Shown: in pieces, positions 1-12,741 of the stretch
Layout: every line of letters begins with the position of its first letter
Numbering within the stretch: the first letter of the stretch is position 1
Translations under genes and position numbers: made by a program
The notes under the pieces: generated by a model
Database searches by the model: none
What the model was told of the DNA's origin: nothing
Seen by the model: only the letters and a program-made list of their open reading frames with translations
Assembly (NCBI GenBank): GCA_013399855.1
Contig: VXAY01000767.1
Span: 3,965,487-4,029,486, forward strand
Reading direction: 5' to 3'
DNA: 64,000 nucleotides
Origin: Oxyruncus cristatus
Lineage: Eukaryota; Chordata; Aves; Passeriformes; Cotingidae

Positions 1-3000
1 TAGTCATTGGATAAAGTCTTAAGAATAAGGAAAAAGGAAGTTCTTCAATTCTCATCCTCAAGTGTCTCTTCACAAGTGTGGAGGTCACAGTGCTTCAGTG
101 CTGTAAGTGAGCAAGAGCTTCTCCAAAGCTGGAATTGCTGAGGGATGTCCATAAGGAAGCCAAATCTATACATTCCCATTAAATTGTTTCTTACCCCCAC
201 TCCAATGCACATTTTCTCCTTTAAGTTGCAGGTGCTGCTGTTAGATGGAGACTAGACGCATATACTAGGGATGAAACATATTTTTCCCTTTCCAATGCTG
301 TACAAACCTGGATTCAATTATAATACATCTCCCATGTGTAAAAGGAAAAAAAGCTCCAGAACAAGTTATTCTGCTTGGTAATATTCCATAAAACTTCAAA
401 CACAAGAGACCTGGATTATTAGGATTTCCATAACTCAGACCAGCAAGTATCCATAATTAACTGCTGCCTTGAGTATAATTGCTCACAAGAATCCCTGCTG
501 CTGTGAGCTAAGTAGAATCCACCCTAAAGAAATAATACAGCTGTTAACTGTAAGGTAAATAGAATTAGAAGTATTAAAAAAAACCCAAACCACTCGAACA
601 AAGCAGGATCAAATATGCAACATCAGTTCTCTTCCTCACAATAAAAAAATATATGCTAGTCCATACAATGTGAAAGCACATTATTTCTTTTAGAAAATGA
701 AGTCAAAATAGATTGCCATCCATAGGAGAGAAACTTCTGCTGGGCAAATTCCTAGGTGTTTCTAGGATAGGACCCAGTGTCAGCAGACTTACCCCTCACA
801 CACTAGCCAGTGCCAGAAATTGGGTTTTCTGCAGTCACAAGCTGCAAGTTTGGAACAAACCCACAGCTTACAAGGTGCAGGAAACATTTTATGGTTGAAA
901 AGTCCTTTCAGACTGTGGAATACTAAAACAATTCAGTATGTTCCTCCAAACCTGGCATGGTTCAAGTCATAGCACTCAACAACTGCCCTAACTCAAGGAC
1001 TAATTTAACTACTGCTTACATTTCATTATGTCATTAATTCCCTAAGGAGGGTGGGAACAGCAGAAAAAAAAAAACACACAACACTAGAGTCATCCAGCTC
1101 CACAAATATAGAATAAAAAATATACAACATAAGGAAAATTCTGTCTGATATAACCAAAGTAACATGAATCACAACTGCTGATGGGAGAGGAGGGAGAGAC
1201 TACTGGAGAAAGACATTGATAATGGTGTCCATGTCCAGCCCACCCTGAGAAAGTAAGCAGCAGAAGGCCAATATAGTTTTGGAACATGGATAAAAGAACA
1301 TCACATCACCAAGTGCTGAGAGAAGAAAAAACTCTTTGAACCAAATCCAGTCAATAGATGCTGGACCTCTATTGAGCTGTAAAAGGCTTCAAGTGCAGGT
1401 GTTACACTGAGACATTCTGGCAACTCACACTCTTAAATAAACCCACACAGGAGCACAGCAAGGTACAGCCTAGTCTTGCAGAGGCACGTCTACCACCAGA
1501 TCCTACGGCAGCAGGTGCAACAGAAAACACGCAGCAGGGAGAACCTCAGTGGAGCAGAGCACTGTCATTCGGTCATCTCTGTATCTGTAAGTCACAGTAT
1601 CATGGGAACTGGAGAACCAACTGGCAAAGCAGCACCAAATCTCACAGCAATCTATTCAGGATAGAAATTTAGATGGACTCCTTTTTAATATGATTTTCCT
1701 CTACAAGAATAAAAGTGCTTCCAGAAGGCCTGTTGACACAGTTCTACTGTCTAGTTGAACCACAGTGTGTTTACTTTGTAGTGTTCTGGTCATATCCTGT
1801 TTTCCTCTTGTTCATCTACTTGTTCACATGAAAAGAGCAGAATGATCCATACTTAGGAGCTGAGACATTGCCAAGGCACTTACTAGGAGCCAGGAACTGA
1901 GAAACATTTCTGTGTCCCACACATTACATCCATCTTATATTTGTTACTGGTCACCTATTCATACACACATATGCAAAAAAAACAACCCAACACCATCCAA
2001 ACTCAAGTGCAGCTTCTTGAGGAAGCACAGCAGATAACAGGGTACTCAGAGTGGAGAATGGCTGTCCCCCTTTGCTTCTATCCCAGGGGAGACTCAAACC
2101 TTCTGGAAACACTAAAGTAGAATGGACAATGTGACTGAATGAAGCAAAGAAATAGCACTGAATACAAATAGGCAGAGTTTTATAGCCAAGTGAAAAATTC
2201 TAGGCCAGACACTGATTTTATAAGAGCACTTTAATCAATAAGCCTTTCCATTAGTCAGTCAAATTTCTGAGTAATGAATTCTCTCATATGCACGCTGAAC
2301 AAGTCCAAACACTCAGAGACAAAAACAATAAACCAAGAGAATAATTGTATGGGTCCCTGTCCATGATGAGTCTCCATTTCATACATTTTACATAAACCTT
2401 GCAGTTTACAGCTTGGAGAATTTCATGCATCTTGCAACTCAAAAGGTTTCCACTGAATAATTACCACCTCAAAAGCACAGAGCCATCATCTTGATTCTAT
2501 GGTCAAAACCTTAAAAAAATCAATTATTGCTTCGTAAAGGCAATTGGCTGACTGAAGCAGGATGAAGTTTGTTGCTTTGTTGTGTTTTGTTTAAAAAAAT
2601 CAAAATTTCCTTTGACTTAAACAGAAAAGGTAGGAAAGAGAAACAATTCATTAACTGATTTAAATCGCAGTAGCTGTTCATCTCCAGATGGCTGAATAAT
2701 CTTCTCTGGAGTCGCAGTAACTCTGAGACACTTACCTGATATCTCCCACTTTTCAATATTTCAAAGGTAACTTCAAATGTTCCTCATAGAGAGCGAGCTC
2801 AAGAGAGCTATACCACAGGAAATGGGCCACTGGGGATTCAAACAGACAAGTGAGGGGAAAAAAAATAGAGCAGGAGGAAAAAAATTATTTTTTTAAACTG
2901 TAAATGCAGGAGAAATACAAAGAAAAAGATGGAGAGAATGCAAGGAAAGCTATGGAGATTCTTCACAAGAGTACTTTCATCCAAGAGAAAGCTATTAGTC

Positions 3001-4829
3001 AAATCCTTCTTTTTCCCTTCTGCAGTTAAATTCTCTCAAAGTTGCTGCATTTTTTTCTTTTTTTGTGCTTTGATACAAAAATTTATCAAATAATATCCTT
3101 TTATCTACAGTGAATTTCAGAGTTTAGCAGTAATGCTCCACTGGCATTTGGATTTTATTTTTCCTTCACGGATACCGATACCCACCCAAACCCAGTTACT
3201 AATGTGTAAAACACACACCATACTGTCTTTTAAAAGATTAAAGTACTTGGGTCACTTTTGTATTAAATAAGGGAGAAAAAAGCTGCTTAGAGTATAAGAT
3301 GTTAAGGTTTTCTCATTTCTACGAACTGTTTCACAGTGATTGTTAAATAGGGTTATATCTGAGGAGTATAACATACGCATACAGACTTAAACTACTCAAA
3401 AGGGCAGCACCAGGATCTCTGGGGTAATACTAAGGGGACAAACACTGGTGGCATAATGGGATTACGTACAGGTATGGTGTAAGAATCAGATTCATCCACA
3501 TACGGAAAAGATCTGATGCTGTGGAATATAAATGACTTCAGGGGAAAAGAAATTACAGGCAGAAATAACATTAAAAGCATTTATGCAGAACATTTATCTG
3601 CATTCACCACAGTATCAGGACAGGCACATGATACCAAAACAACCATGAGAATAAAATTGAAGGTAGTACATCAGCAGACAAAGGATGCAAATTTACAGCC
3701 ATCCAAAGATATGAAACCCATATGTTATTCCTCTGCTGCTTCTACCTTTCAATTTGAACTGGAAAGTACAGCCTCTTGGTTTTTAGCAGTTTGTCTTATA
3801 CGTAATTTTTATTTTCCATTGATTTCCTGTTGCAACCATACTTTATGTGAAATAGCATACAACAGAAAATGATATGTACGCCCATTTTACTGTCCCAAAT
3901 TGGATTTCTGTGCCATTTCTTCTGATATACCAGTTTTATTTCATCCCATCATTATTTTACCTTATCTGCTCTCAGTCTTCATTTCATTTCAAGAAAAAAA
4001 TTCATCCTTATGCAGGAAAGCCAGCATATGATATATCCAACATTAAAAACCTCACTGAAGCTTTATTTGGAGTGCATAGTTCACAGCACACAGATGAATT
4101 TCACCCTCAATAAACACTGAAGATTCCTGGCCAAATAAAGGAGAAAGCAGCATGCCAATATTCAACATGTTTTCTTCAAAACAGAGTCAATGCTTCGTTT
4201 CAGAGGTGATTTGTGGCCATACCCTATTCCTTACTTTCAATATCCCCCAAGCATTTTCTCAAATAACAGAGCAGCCGAGGTTATGACGTTGTCTGTCAAC
4301 CAGCTCCTGCCACAGAGTCAAAAGGTATGATGATTTAAATTAGGCTCCCCATGGCTATTAGACCTTTTTTTCAGGAAGAAAAAATAGACAGCTCTATACC
4401 TCTGAAGTTTTATGTCATGTAAATCAGGATGCAATCACATACCCAATTGTTTGCTGTCACAGATACAAAATACTTTACCTTCCACGGTTAACCAAGCCCA
4501 CCCAAAATGACTCTAAAATTGAGGTTTTTTTAAAGAAATCCAAGTTTTTATTCTTTGTAATTGTAAATAAGATTTCTGTACTTAGGGGAATATCTGAAAT
4601 ATCTACCTCCCTAACATAGAATGCAATCATTCTATGGAGGTGAACCTGTAGAATATATGTGTTCCTTCAGCCTACAAACAATTGGAGCAGAGCAGTAAAC
4701 ATGGACATCCCAGAACATCCTTTCCTCTCCTTGGGAAAGGACTCCCAACAGAAAGGCATTCCCATTTTTCAAGTTATTTTTTGTTTTAATCATTAACTCA
4801 GGAATGAAAACAGTCACATAGATTACCTT
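1..4829. other. Non-coding DNA, no recognisable gene
   Basis: This stretch is AT-rich with many short A and T runs, few CpG dinucleotides and only short open frames on both strands. The longest frames are 118 codons on the plus strand at 3516-3872 and 79 codons at 3874-4113, and neither resembles a known family. I see no promoter-like CpG cluster, tandem repeat or transposon end. It is best described as intergenic or intronic background. A weak or very old repeat could be present below what can be seen by eye. Confidence 0.7.
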
Positions 4830-4890
4830 GGGGGGGGGGGGGGGGGAAAAAAATCTTNNNNNNNAAAACGCTACAGGGGGGGGGGGGGGG
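4830..4890. repeat. Two long G tracts flanking a 7-base assembly gap
   Basis: There is a run of 17 G at 4830-4846, then a short A-rich spacer, seven N at 4858-4864, another spacer, and a run of 15 G at 4876-4890. Both G tracts are followed by A-rich sequence. The N run is an unresolved assembly gap. Homopolymer G is hard for sequencing chemistry, so the true length and content here are unknown. Any reading frame crossing this segment, such as the 122-codon minus-strand frame that would encode proline or glycine runs, is an artefact. Confidence 0.95.
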
Positions 4891-6132
4891 AGAAAAATAT
4901 CATTACTAGAGCTGACTGCTTCATCCACCCTGGTTCTGTTTATCTCTTTGCTCAGCTCTTGCATCCATAGCAGTGTTACCCAAAGCCAAGCAGCAGCCAA
5001 CCTCCCAGGCTAACAGACCCAACGTATCCCTGGAATTCTCGAGGCTCCCCCCCTCTCTGCTCCATGTCCCCACGAGAGCTCTCCTCTAAGACACATCCCC
5101 TTCCCCCATGATTTCCCAAGAGCTTGATTTTCTCCAAAACACCCAGCCTTGCCTCACTGGAGGACTCACCTAATGTTAAAAGGTATTTTTCTTGTTGAAT
5201 GCACAGCAGTATTTCCAAGCCTTGCCAAGCTGTTTCCTCTTTCTCCTCAACAAAAGGCTACACCTCTTAGTGTGATATATGAACTGCAAACACAGTCTAC
5301 CATGACAAGCTTGCGCTAAACTTCAGGCTTATTAAATAACTCCTACCTCTTGAGTCAGTTACCTTCAACTGCAAATACATCTTTCTCAAGGTTTGTTTCA
5401 TTTGCAGCTTGTTTTTTTTTTCTACTTTCTTGCTGTTTTACTTTGACTTGTAGTTTGACACCTTTTGTTATTCCCTTAGACCAGAAGGGGCATCTACAGA
5501 CTTGCAAACTGAAAGTGAATTTTATTAGACTCAACAGGGAAATGGTGGCATGGGATTCATCATGGGTTTGTGTCAGAGCGACTAATTGACAGCAGACTGA
5601 AGGCATTACACGGTTCTGATTTCATGATTCCCACCACAGCTCTGCAACTACTTCTTTCTTTTTCTCTTGAAAAGTGGAAAAGAGACATCTAAAGCAGTAC
5701 CAACTAGTCAGAAGGAGAGAACTACACATTCATATGAACATACCTATTGCAAATATCCGTGCTAAACCACGGCACTTTTATAAAATGCAATAATTCGGTA
5801 GCTACAGTAGAAATTAGGAAAGAAGGGGTTCTTTAGTATTTACAAATGAGTAGTTATTAGATAGTTGAAACTTAAAAGGGTGTGAATTTACATAGGCCAG
5901 AAATTACCAACCATGTGCAAGCATTAATTTTAGTGGCAGGAAAGACGTTGAGATTTAATCTCAGACATTTGAGCGCAGTTTAGTTGTAAGCAGGAGGTTA
6001 GACACAGTCACAAGAGTTTATTTTTTTTATACTGGCAGATTTCCTTAGCTCTACTCTATCTGATTTGGAAATATAATCTTCCATGAGCAAGTGTATTACT
6101 TCCTCTTGGAAGTCTTCTTGTTCCACATTCTG
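4891..6132. other. Non-coding DNA, no recognisable gene
   Basis: Just after the gap, 4975-5160 is richer in C and G than its surroundings and holds an 80-codon minus-strand frame at 4976-5218 that I do not recognise. The rest is AT-rich background. An adjacent EcoRI-like and XhoI-like site pair occurs near 5032-5043. The flanking sequence looks genomic, so I take this as coincidence and not as a cloning adaptor. Confidence 0.6.
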
Positions 6133-6154
6133 CACACACACACACACACACACA
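6133..6154. repeat. (CA)11 microsatellite
   Basis: Eleven uninterrupted CA dinucleotides are visible. A simple repeat of this kind is expected to be length-polymorphic. It creates a His-Thr run in the overlapping plus-strand frame at 6083-6307, which is therefore not evidence of a gene. Confidence 0.97.
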
Positions 6155-9100
6155 GAGATGCACGCAATGTGCAATGACAGTTGCCAAACTGCTGTTTCTT
6201 CTCCAAAAGATGGGGCCCGTCTTCTTTTTCAATCTGTTAACCTCACAGTCACAGCACTCCTAATTACCCACCGGGTCTGGATTGTCTCCTACGTCACACC
6301 TAGATAGAGAGTTACTTGCAGCTGCAGCCCTCCTGGGTGACTCTCAGCCACCCGAGTGCTCCTGGTGGATGTGCCAGGTCTGTGCTTCTTAGTTTCTTCT
6401 GAAGACATCAAGTGCATGCAACACGAGTGCTCAAAACTTGTTATCTACTGCCCAGGCAACATTAAAAACTATTTTCTGGTGGCTCAAAGGAGTCCTGGGT
6501 TGGGAGAAGGGACAGAGTTGTTTGAGTGTTTTTTGGTGTTTAGTTTTCTCAGCCTTTTGAAACAACAACAAAACATTTCTCACAGCAAAACAAATATTAA
6601 TATGCCAGTTTTCTGCAGAGGTCAGGATATTCTCAATATCTAGCATTTTAATGCAATTTTCAATTGCCTGTAACTCAGAGAAGAAGGTAGAACAGAGAGT
6701 ATAGAATAGAAAACATGGTTAATGCAAGCATATTGTACTGTAATCTACAGCTTTAATTTTAAGCCAATTAAGTTGATACTTTGCCAACTTTTTATTCTTG
6801 TCACTAAATCATATATAGTGACTGTTGTCACAGAGCTCCTCTCTTTTCAAAGAGTTCAGATCATTAGCAGTGTTTGGTGTTCTCAGAATGTGTTACAATC
6901 ACATAGATAATTAAAAATTACCAAAATACTAAGTCCCATGCCATGGCAATTTACTTTTTTCCAGGTTTTCCTCTTCGTTAGCAATGCAGATGATTTGCAA
7001 TTATTTGATTTTAGGTTAACACTACACTTTCAGGAAAGTTACTGTTCCATAGATGCAAGATGGATAGAAATAGGAAAGTGTGGGAAATACACACTGCAAT
7101 TTCCATTACTGTGTGCTGGAAGCAATGCATTAGACAGAGGAAGGACACCTTGTCCATGAAAGTGCACAGAACAGTCACTTTGCAAGATGAACCGAGCAAG
7201 ACTTAGGTTTTACAGAGTCCAAGCCAACACAACCATCACTAGCTTTCCAGAAGGGCCTTGCCTTTTACTTCCTGAAAGGTCTGAAGGATATTTCCACATC
7301 CTGCAGCTGTGATGCCCAGAGTCTCACTCACACAATACTAGGGACACAAGCACCTCAATACACGTAAAACCTGTTCACATTGGTCTTTTATTAAAATAGT
7401 TCACTAAATCACACCACTTTAAATCAGTAATTTTAAACGAGGTAACTTCTCATGCATCAAACGAGAAGTTGGTGTGTCCTCCACGCAGGGACTTGGCCAC
7501 AGAGACAGACGTGATGCTAAATCACCTCATAACACATCATGATCTTTAAGGGATGGCACATTTAAAATGAGGATTGTTTGCTGTTAATAGCAAAAACAAC
7601 AGCTGTAACCACACACTGTACCAGTACTATGTCCTTAACTGGCAAGGGCAGAAAGCACAGAGAAAACACGCACCAACAAGGACTGTACATAACACCTAAG
7701 AAACTCTGTACCTTTAAATCCAAAGCAACAAGTAAAGCGTGAGGCTCTGGAGAAACTTCAATATGCAATCTCCTTAAGGGGAATGAGAGGATAAGAACCA
7801 GGTTGATTATTCTTATCTGGTCTTAAGGGAAAAAAAAAAGTGTGTAGGACTGCAAAAAATTATGTTGGATTCTTCTTTTTTCTAGCAAATTTTCTTTCTC
7901 TGTATCCATCACCAATATAAATCTCACACTTGGGATGACAGCACAGAAATACTTACTTTGAGGACTTATTGTTTCTCAGCACCATGAAAAAAATCAAAAC
8001 CATTTATGAGGTTATCCTGGGCTCAAGTGATGCAAGCCACCATGAACCACTTAACGTGTTTTATCCAGACAATTAAAAAAAAATTAGTTAAAATTACAGA
8101 AATTCCTTGTAAGGACTGAAAGGCTCCACATGAAATTGGAATTTTAGGCTGTTTCCACTGTTACAGAAACTAAGAGGTACTGCTTCCAGGAAGCAGAGCC
8201 ACAATGGGTAGAATTAATCCTACTCTTCAGAGGAGCTTCAACACGTCCCAGACAGGGTTTATCCAAACAGCACAGCAACAACCAGTGAGCACAGGAGCAG
8301 ATGAGAAAGCCACCTGTTTGTCCCTTAGGTACAAGGGAATGCTGCAAAACATATGATTTTAAACCAAGTTTTCCACCTCAATACAGATAAGAACAACTGT
8401 GACAGCCTTCATGCCACCATTAGGCACAATAACACATCCAAGCATGCAAGAACTTATTTGTCCAATTATTCAGAAAGAGAAATTTACTTCAAGCTCCATT
8501 TTAACCATTATTTAGCAAGACAACAATACAATCAGGAATACCTGTGGTTGGTTACACTATATCTGACGGTGCTTGAAGGGGGAAAGGCAATAAATTGATT
8601 AAACATTAACTGTAGGAACTTGTCATTTTTTTCCCCCTCGTTATAGAGATGCTTTTAAGCCCTGCAGACTTTAGTGTACATTTGATTTACCATAGTCTCG
8701 TTCAGTGAAACAGGAGTGCCAACCAGCAAACTGGACAGATAGACCAGGTAGCACTAATAGCACTTAATCTCAGCATTATCTTAAGCTGGCAGACTTCATT
8801 TGAAGTGTCATATGTCTCATACCACTCAATATATCTTAACATATCCCAGCAACCTTTTCTTTTAATAGTTCAACACCTGTCAGACAGTAGTGGCATAAAA
8901 TAATGAAATGAAAATTGAATTTTCACCCTTCTCTGTTGCAGAATGTATTTGATATACAGCCCTCAACCAGACAGTATAGTTTTTGTTTGGATCAGATTGA
9001 ACAAAACATTTTTTACAATTATTCTAATCCAAAATTGAACCAAAATACATGTTTTTGTCAAGCAAGCAGTGATTGTGTGGGAAAATGCAACTGCAAATGT

Positions 9101-12100
9101 TGATGATGTGTATACATGTGTAGGTTGATTAGATGAGGCTTTTTGTGTGCTCTCAACTTGAATAGTCTCTCTTCAGAGATCTCTGCTCAAGCTCTCTATT
9201 AGTCATGGTTAAATGAGCAACAGTTCCAAATATACAGAAAACAGACACACTCAAGACACGGAAATTCAATGTGTGCAGTGTTCGACATTAAGCACAGCAA
9301 CAGAAGTTACACAGAGCTGACAAAGTGTGTCTGCAGCTGTGAAAGGAGAAAGGGAGGCTCTCCTGCTCCAGACACTGCAAAGACAGTGAACAGCAATCCC
9401 ACCCTCCTGCTCAGGGTGCTGGGGAATCACAGATGTGCCCTTCAGAAGGAAGCATCTGATTCCACAGGTCATGCCTTGGAAGCAGATTTTGCACCACTAT
9501 GGTTTAATTGTAAGATGTAGCACAGAGCATATATCTGCTGCAGGGATTTCTGGTCACAGAACTTTATATTTACTCTTTGCTTCAGTGATTTCAGAATATA
9601 ATCAAACTCCTGGTCGACAAAATTCAAGAACTGAGGTCCCAGAACATCTGTGCAACCTTTCTACTCTGTGTCCCCTTTATCAAGCTGATCTTCCAAGCAT
9701 GATACTGATGCCCCTCACCATATATGAAATACCACAGAGTACTGCCTGACAGCTACCAAATCCTTACTGTGGTCCTCAGAGTTTTCATGGTTCATAAAAC
9801 AGAAAGGATGAGTAAGGGGAAATAAATGTGATGTACCAGGATAAAAAGAAAAAAAAATAAATTCCCGCTGTGGAAATGCAGCACTGAGAATCAAAACAAC
9901 TACAGCTCCCCTTTTAAAGCAAGATTTCAATCTCTATTTTTCATACTTGTACAATTTTGGAAAAAACTGTCATAAGTGGCACAGTGATTTATATTCCATA
10001 TGAATAAAAATAGTTCTCCATAGAAGTTTAGAGTTCAAAGATATCCCAACTAGATAGAGTAAACTTGTAGGGAATGAAAGGGACATTTTTCTATGTGTTT
10101 TTCACATGAGAGCATGTAGAACATGGGAAAGGTCAGTGATCATGCATTATGACACTACAGAGCATTAATCCTAACAATTAATGTAGCATTACCACATTTG
10201 TTTTCCCGTATTGGAGTGGTGGGAAAAGAAGCACCTGGGTGAAATTCAGCATCCCCACCTCCCAGTGAAAACTCAGTTCCCAAAAACTGTCATTTTCTTA
10301 AAGAGAAGTATTCCCTTCCCTGCTGAAATGAATTGGAGGCACTGGAACTTTGGTTACGGCGACTGAGAGAAAGAGGGGAAGAAAAAGGGAGCTTAGACTT
10401 CACAGCACAGACACTGTGCTCAAATTTAAATCTCACTAGGGGCTCATCCTGAGAAGCATCCTCGAATTAGAAACAGTGCCTGGTGAATCAGACTAAGGGA
10501 CCAGACATCACTCCTCCTTCGGTGCCCTTTGCTGGCAGATGTTTAGTCAAGACTGTGCTATTCCATGTATCCCCCTTCTCTCCAAGCCCTGGGCCTCCTT
10601 CCACACAAAATTTATGGCACTTTGAACAAGACACTACAGGGCAACTTCAGCCTCTGTGTGTACAGAGACAGAAGTGGCCATAAGCAACTTGAGACACCCT
10701 TGCCCTGCTATCAGCCTTCACACCCCACGCTCAGAGCCAGCTGAGAATAATTCACCAAGGGTCTCACACACTTGCAATTTAAACAGGGGGGTGTTTCTCC
10801 AGTACTGAACAAAGAGATAAGCAATGAAGTACAAGAATGTCCTGACAGACAGAAATTCTCCTAAGTGGTACCAGCTTTACAGATTTGAAAATACCTGTTA
10901 TGATTTCACAGTGTTGGTGTCTTCCACCATGCAACACATAAAGAGTTAAAAAAAAAATTCTACGGTCAAACAAAGGATTGTGACATCAAGTGAAACAACT
11001 AAGAGAAAGTAGCTGATGTTTTCCTGACCATGCTTCCCAGAGGTAAATCACATCAAACCCAACTAGAATGACTCTGTCATTAGTCAGTATAAACCAGAGC
11101 CAGCAAGGTGTGCTCAGAGTAATTGGACACAAAACCAGATCTGGCGTGAGAACTGGACTGAAATACTGCACAGTGAATACATGCTCAGACTTCATACTCC
11201 CTGTGACCACTCCATGCAGTCATGGCTTGGGAAGCAGACAAGGTGGTGGTTGTGGTGCACCCCAAGGCTCCAAAGCAGAGATTTAAAGAGTTCTTGAAAG
11301 GACAGCAGAAGATGTAGTAATAAAACTAAAGACCGAGAAACTCATGGGGTCCAGGCTTTCCAGAAGCACAGTGTGATGTATGTTTACAGAGGCCTCAAAT
11401 GCCCTTTTTCATAACTCTGTTTATAGCTCATCTGTGTGCAGTAAGTCTTGACCAGAATTGGTCTTTGACACAGACAGTAAAATACAAATCTTAAAAGGAC
11501 CCAATGGAAAATAAAAGTCAGTATCATGACAAAATGGATGACTTCTGATGTAATCTCTCCACTTGTGCCTTCCACATAAAGCAGATATGGAAAACATGTT
11601 TCCCACTATAGAAATTAAGAATTCTGCTTCAATAAAAACACATCTGGTTGCTATGACATTGAAAAGCTTATTAGTATTATTGCTGTTATTACTATAGCTG
11701 CTTCCAAATGAACATGGAGCCCTCCCTGTTGAAGGGGGTCTTCCTCAGCTGCCTCTTTATTTGTCAGAGAGAGGCAGTTGTTAAAAGAGATAGTAGTGGC
11801 ATCCCAGTAAAATACCAAATTATTACCATGCAGACAAGGTGAATGCAGCAAAGCTGCTGCTGAGCTATGTAGAGATAAGATACCTGTTCATCTGTTCCAG
11901 ATATTTTGACATAAACATAAAAAAAAAAGTTGTCTTCCACAGCTAACAACTTTTGTGACAGAGAAAGCTTGAATAGGAAAGGAAATACAAGTAATTTGTT
12001 TACTGGGCTGTCAAGCCCTTTGTCTTGACCCAACAACAAACCTATTGATCTACTTCAGAGCACAAAGGGAACGGTAACTATCATGACAGTATGACACAAA

Positions 12101-12175
12101 CAAGATTTTAAAAGAGAAAAGAAAAAAAAGCTTGTTTATACCCTAACAATTGTGTTCTCTGGTGTTACTCCTCCA
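6155..12175. other. Non-coding DNA, no recognisable gene
   Basis: This is long AT-rich background with scattered A runs. Open frames stay near or below 104 codons (9435-9749 plus), occur on both strands and show no domain I know. No transposon ends, tandem arrays or CpG clusters were noticed. Confidence 0.65.
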
Positions 12176-12741
12176 TCACATCACACATTCACAAGGGAGA
12201 TGTGACATATCTGTCCATGTGGCTGTGCCGTCTGGGCGTACCTCAGGATCCCCTCTCCTATGTTCTGTGAGCCCTCTGTCCTCTGCTTCCTCAAGGAGGA
12301 CAGCACTGAGAAAACAATAGTGCAGCTTGTCATCTACCCAGGCAAGGGAATTTCTCAACCTGCTTTGTAGGAGGATAAATGTCACAAGGTGGTGATGTGC
12401 ATTCTGTGATCTCAGACATACACCTACCTCCAGGACCGAGAGCCCATGTACACGAGTCAATCCTTCCTGCTGGACATATCCCAGTAACAGTGGGGTTAGC
12501 ATGTTTTCCCTGCACTGCCAGGGAGCAGCACATCCACTTCATTTTCACCCACCCTCCCTCAGGGCAGGGATATCCACAACTTCCATTTGAACCCAGATGT
12601 CTCCCTCTGGCTTCCCTACGATACAGAACAGGTTGTCCAATGTCTGCCATCACCTGTCAGTATTGCAGTTGCAGCTTCCTTGGACCTTCTCCAAGCCCAT
12701 TCCTGAAGAGCACTGAAAAACTGCTCCCTCAAACCCACTGA
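12176..12741. other. GC-richer, stop-poor patch of unknown origin
   Basis: GC content is visibly higher here than in the flanks. Long frames are open on both strands at once: 108 codons minus at 12176-12502, 107 codons minus at 12330-12653 and 120 codons plus at 12379-12741. Three overlapping open frames mainly reflect base composition that avoids stops. Part of the minus-strand translation around 12200-12330 is charged and protein-like (residues such as LLEEAEDRGL), so a decayed repeat or pseudogene cannot be excluded. I recognise no family. Confidence 0.3.

Noticed and set aside
4632..5000. 122-codon minus-strand frame with proline runs
   Set aside because: It crosses the N gap and the two G tracts, so the frame and its Pro runs are products of homopolymer sequence and unknown bases.
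5032..5043. Adjacent EcoRI-like and XhoI-like sites near the assembly gap, as in a cloning adaptor
   Set aside because: No vector sequence flanks them, and such a word is plausible by chance in a GC-richer stretch.
6083..6307. Plus-strand frame with a His-Thr run
   Set aside because: The run is only the CA microsatellite translated; the rest has no recognisable domain.
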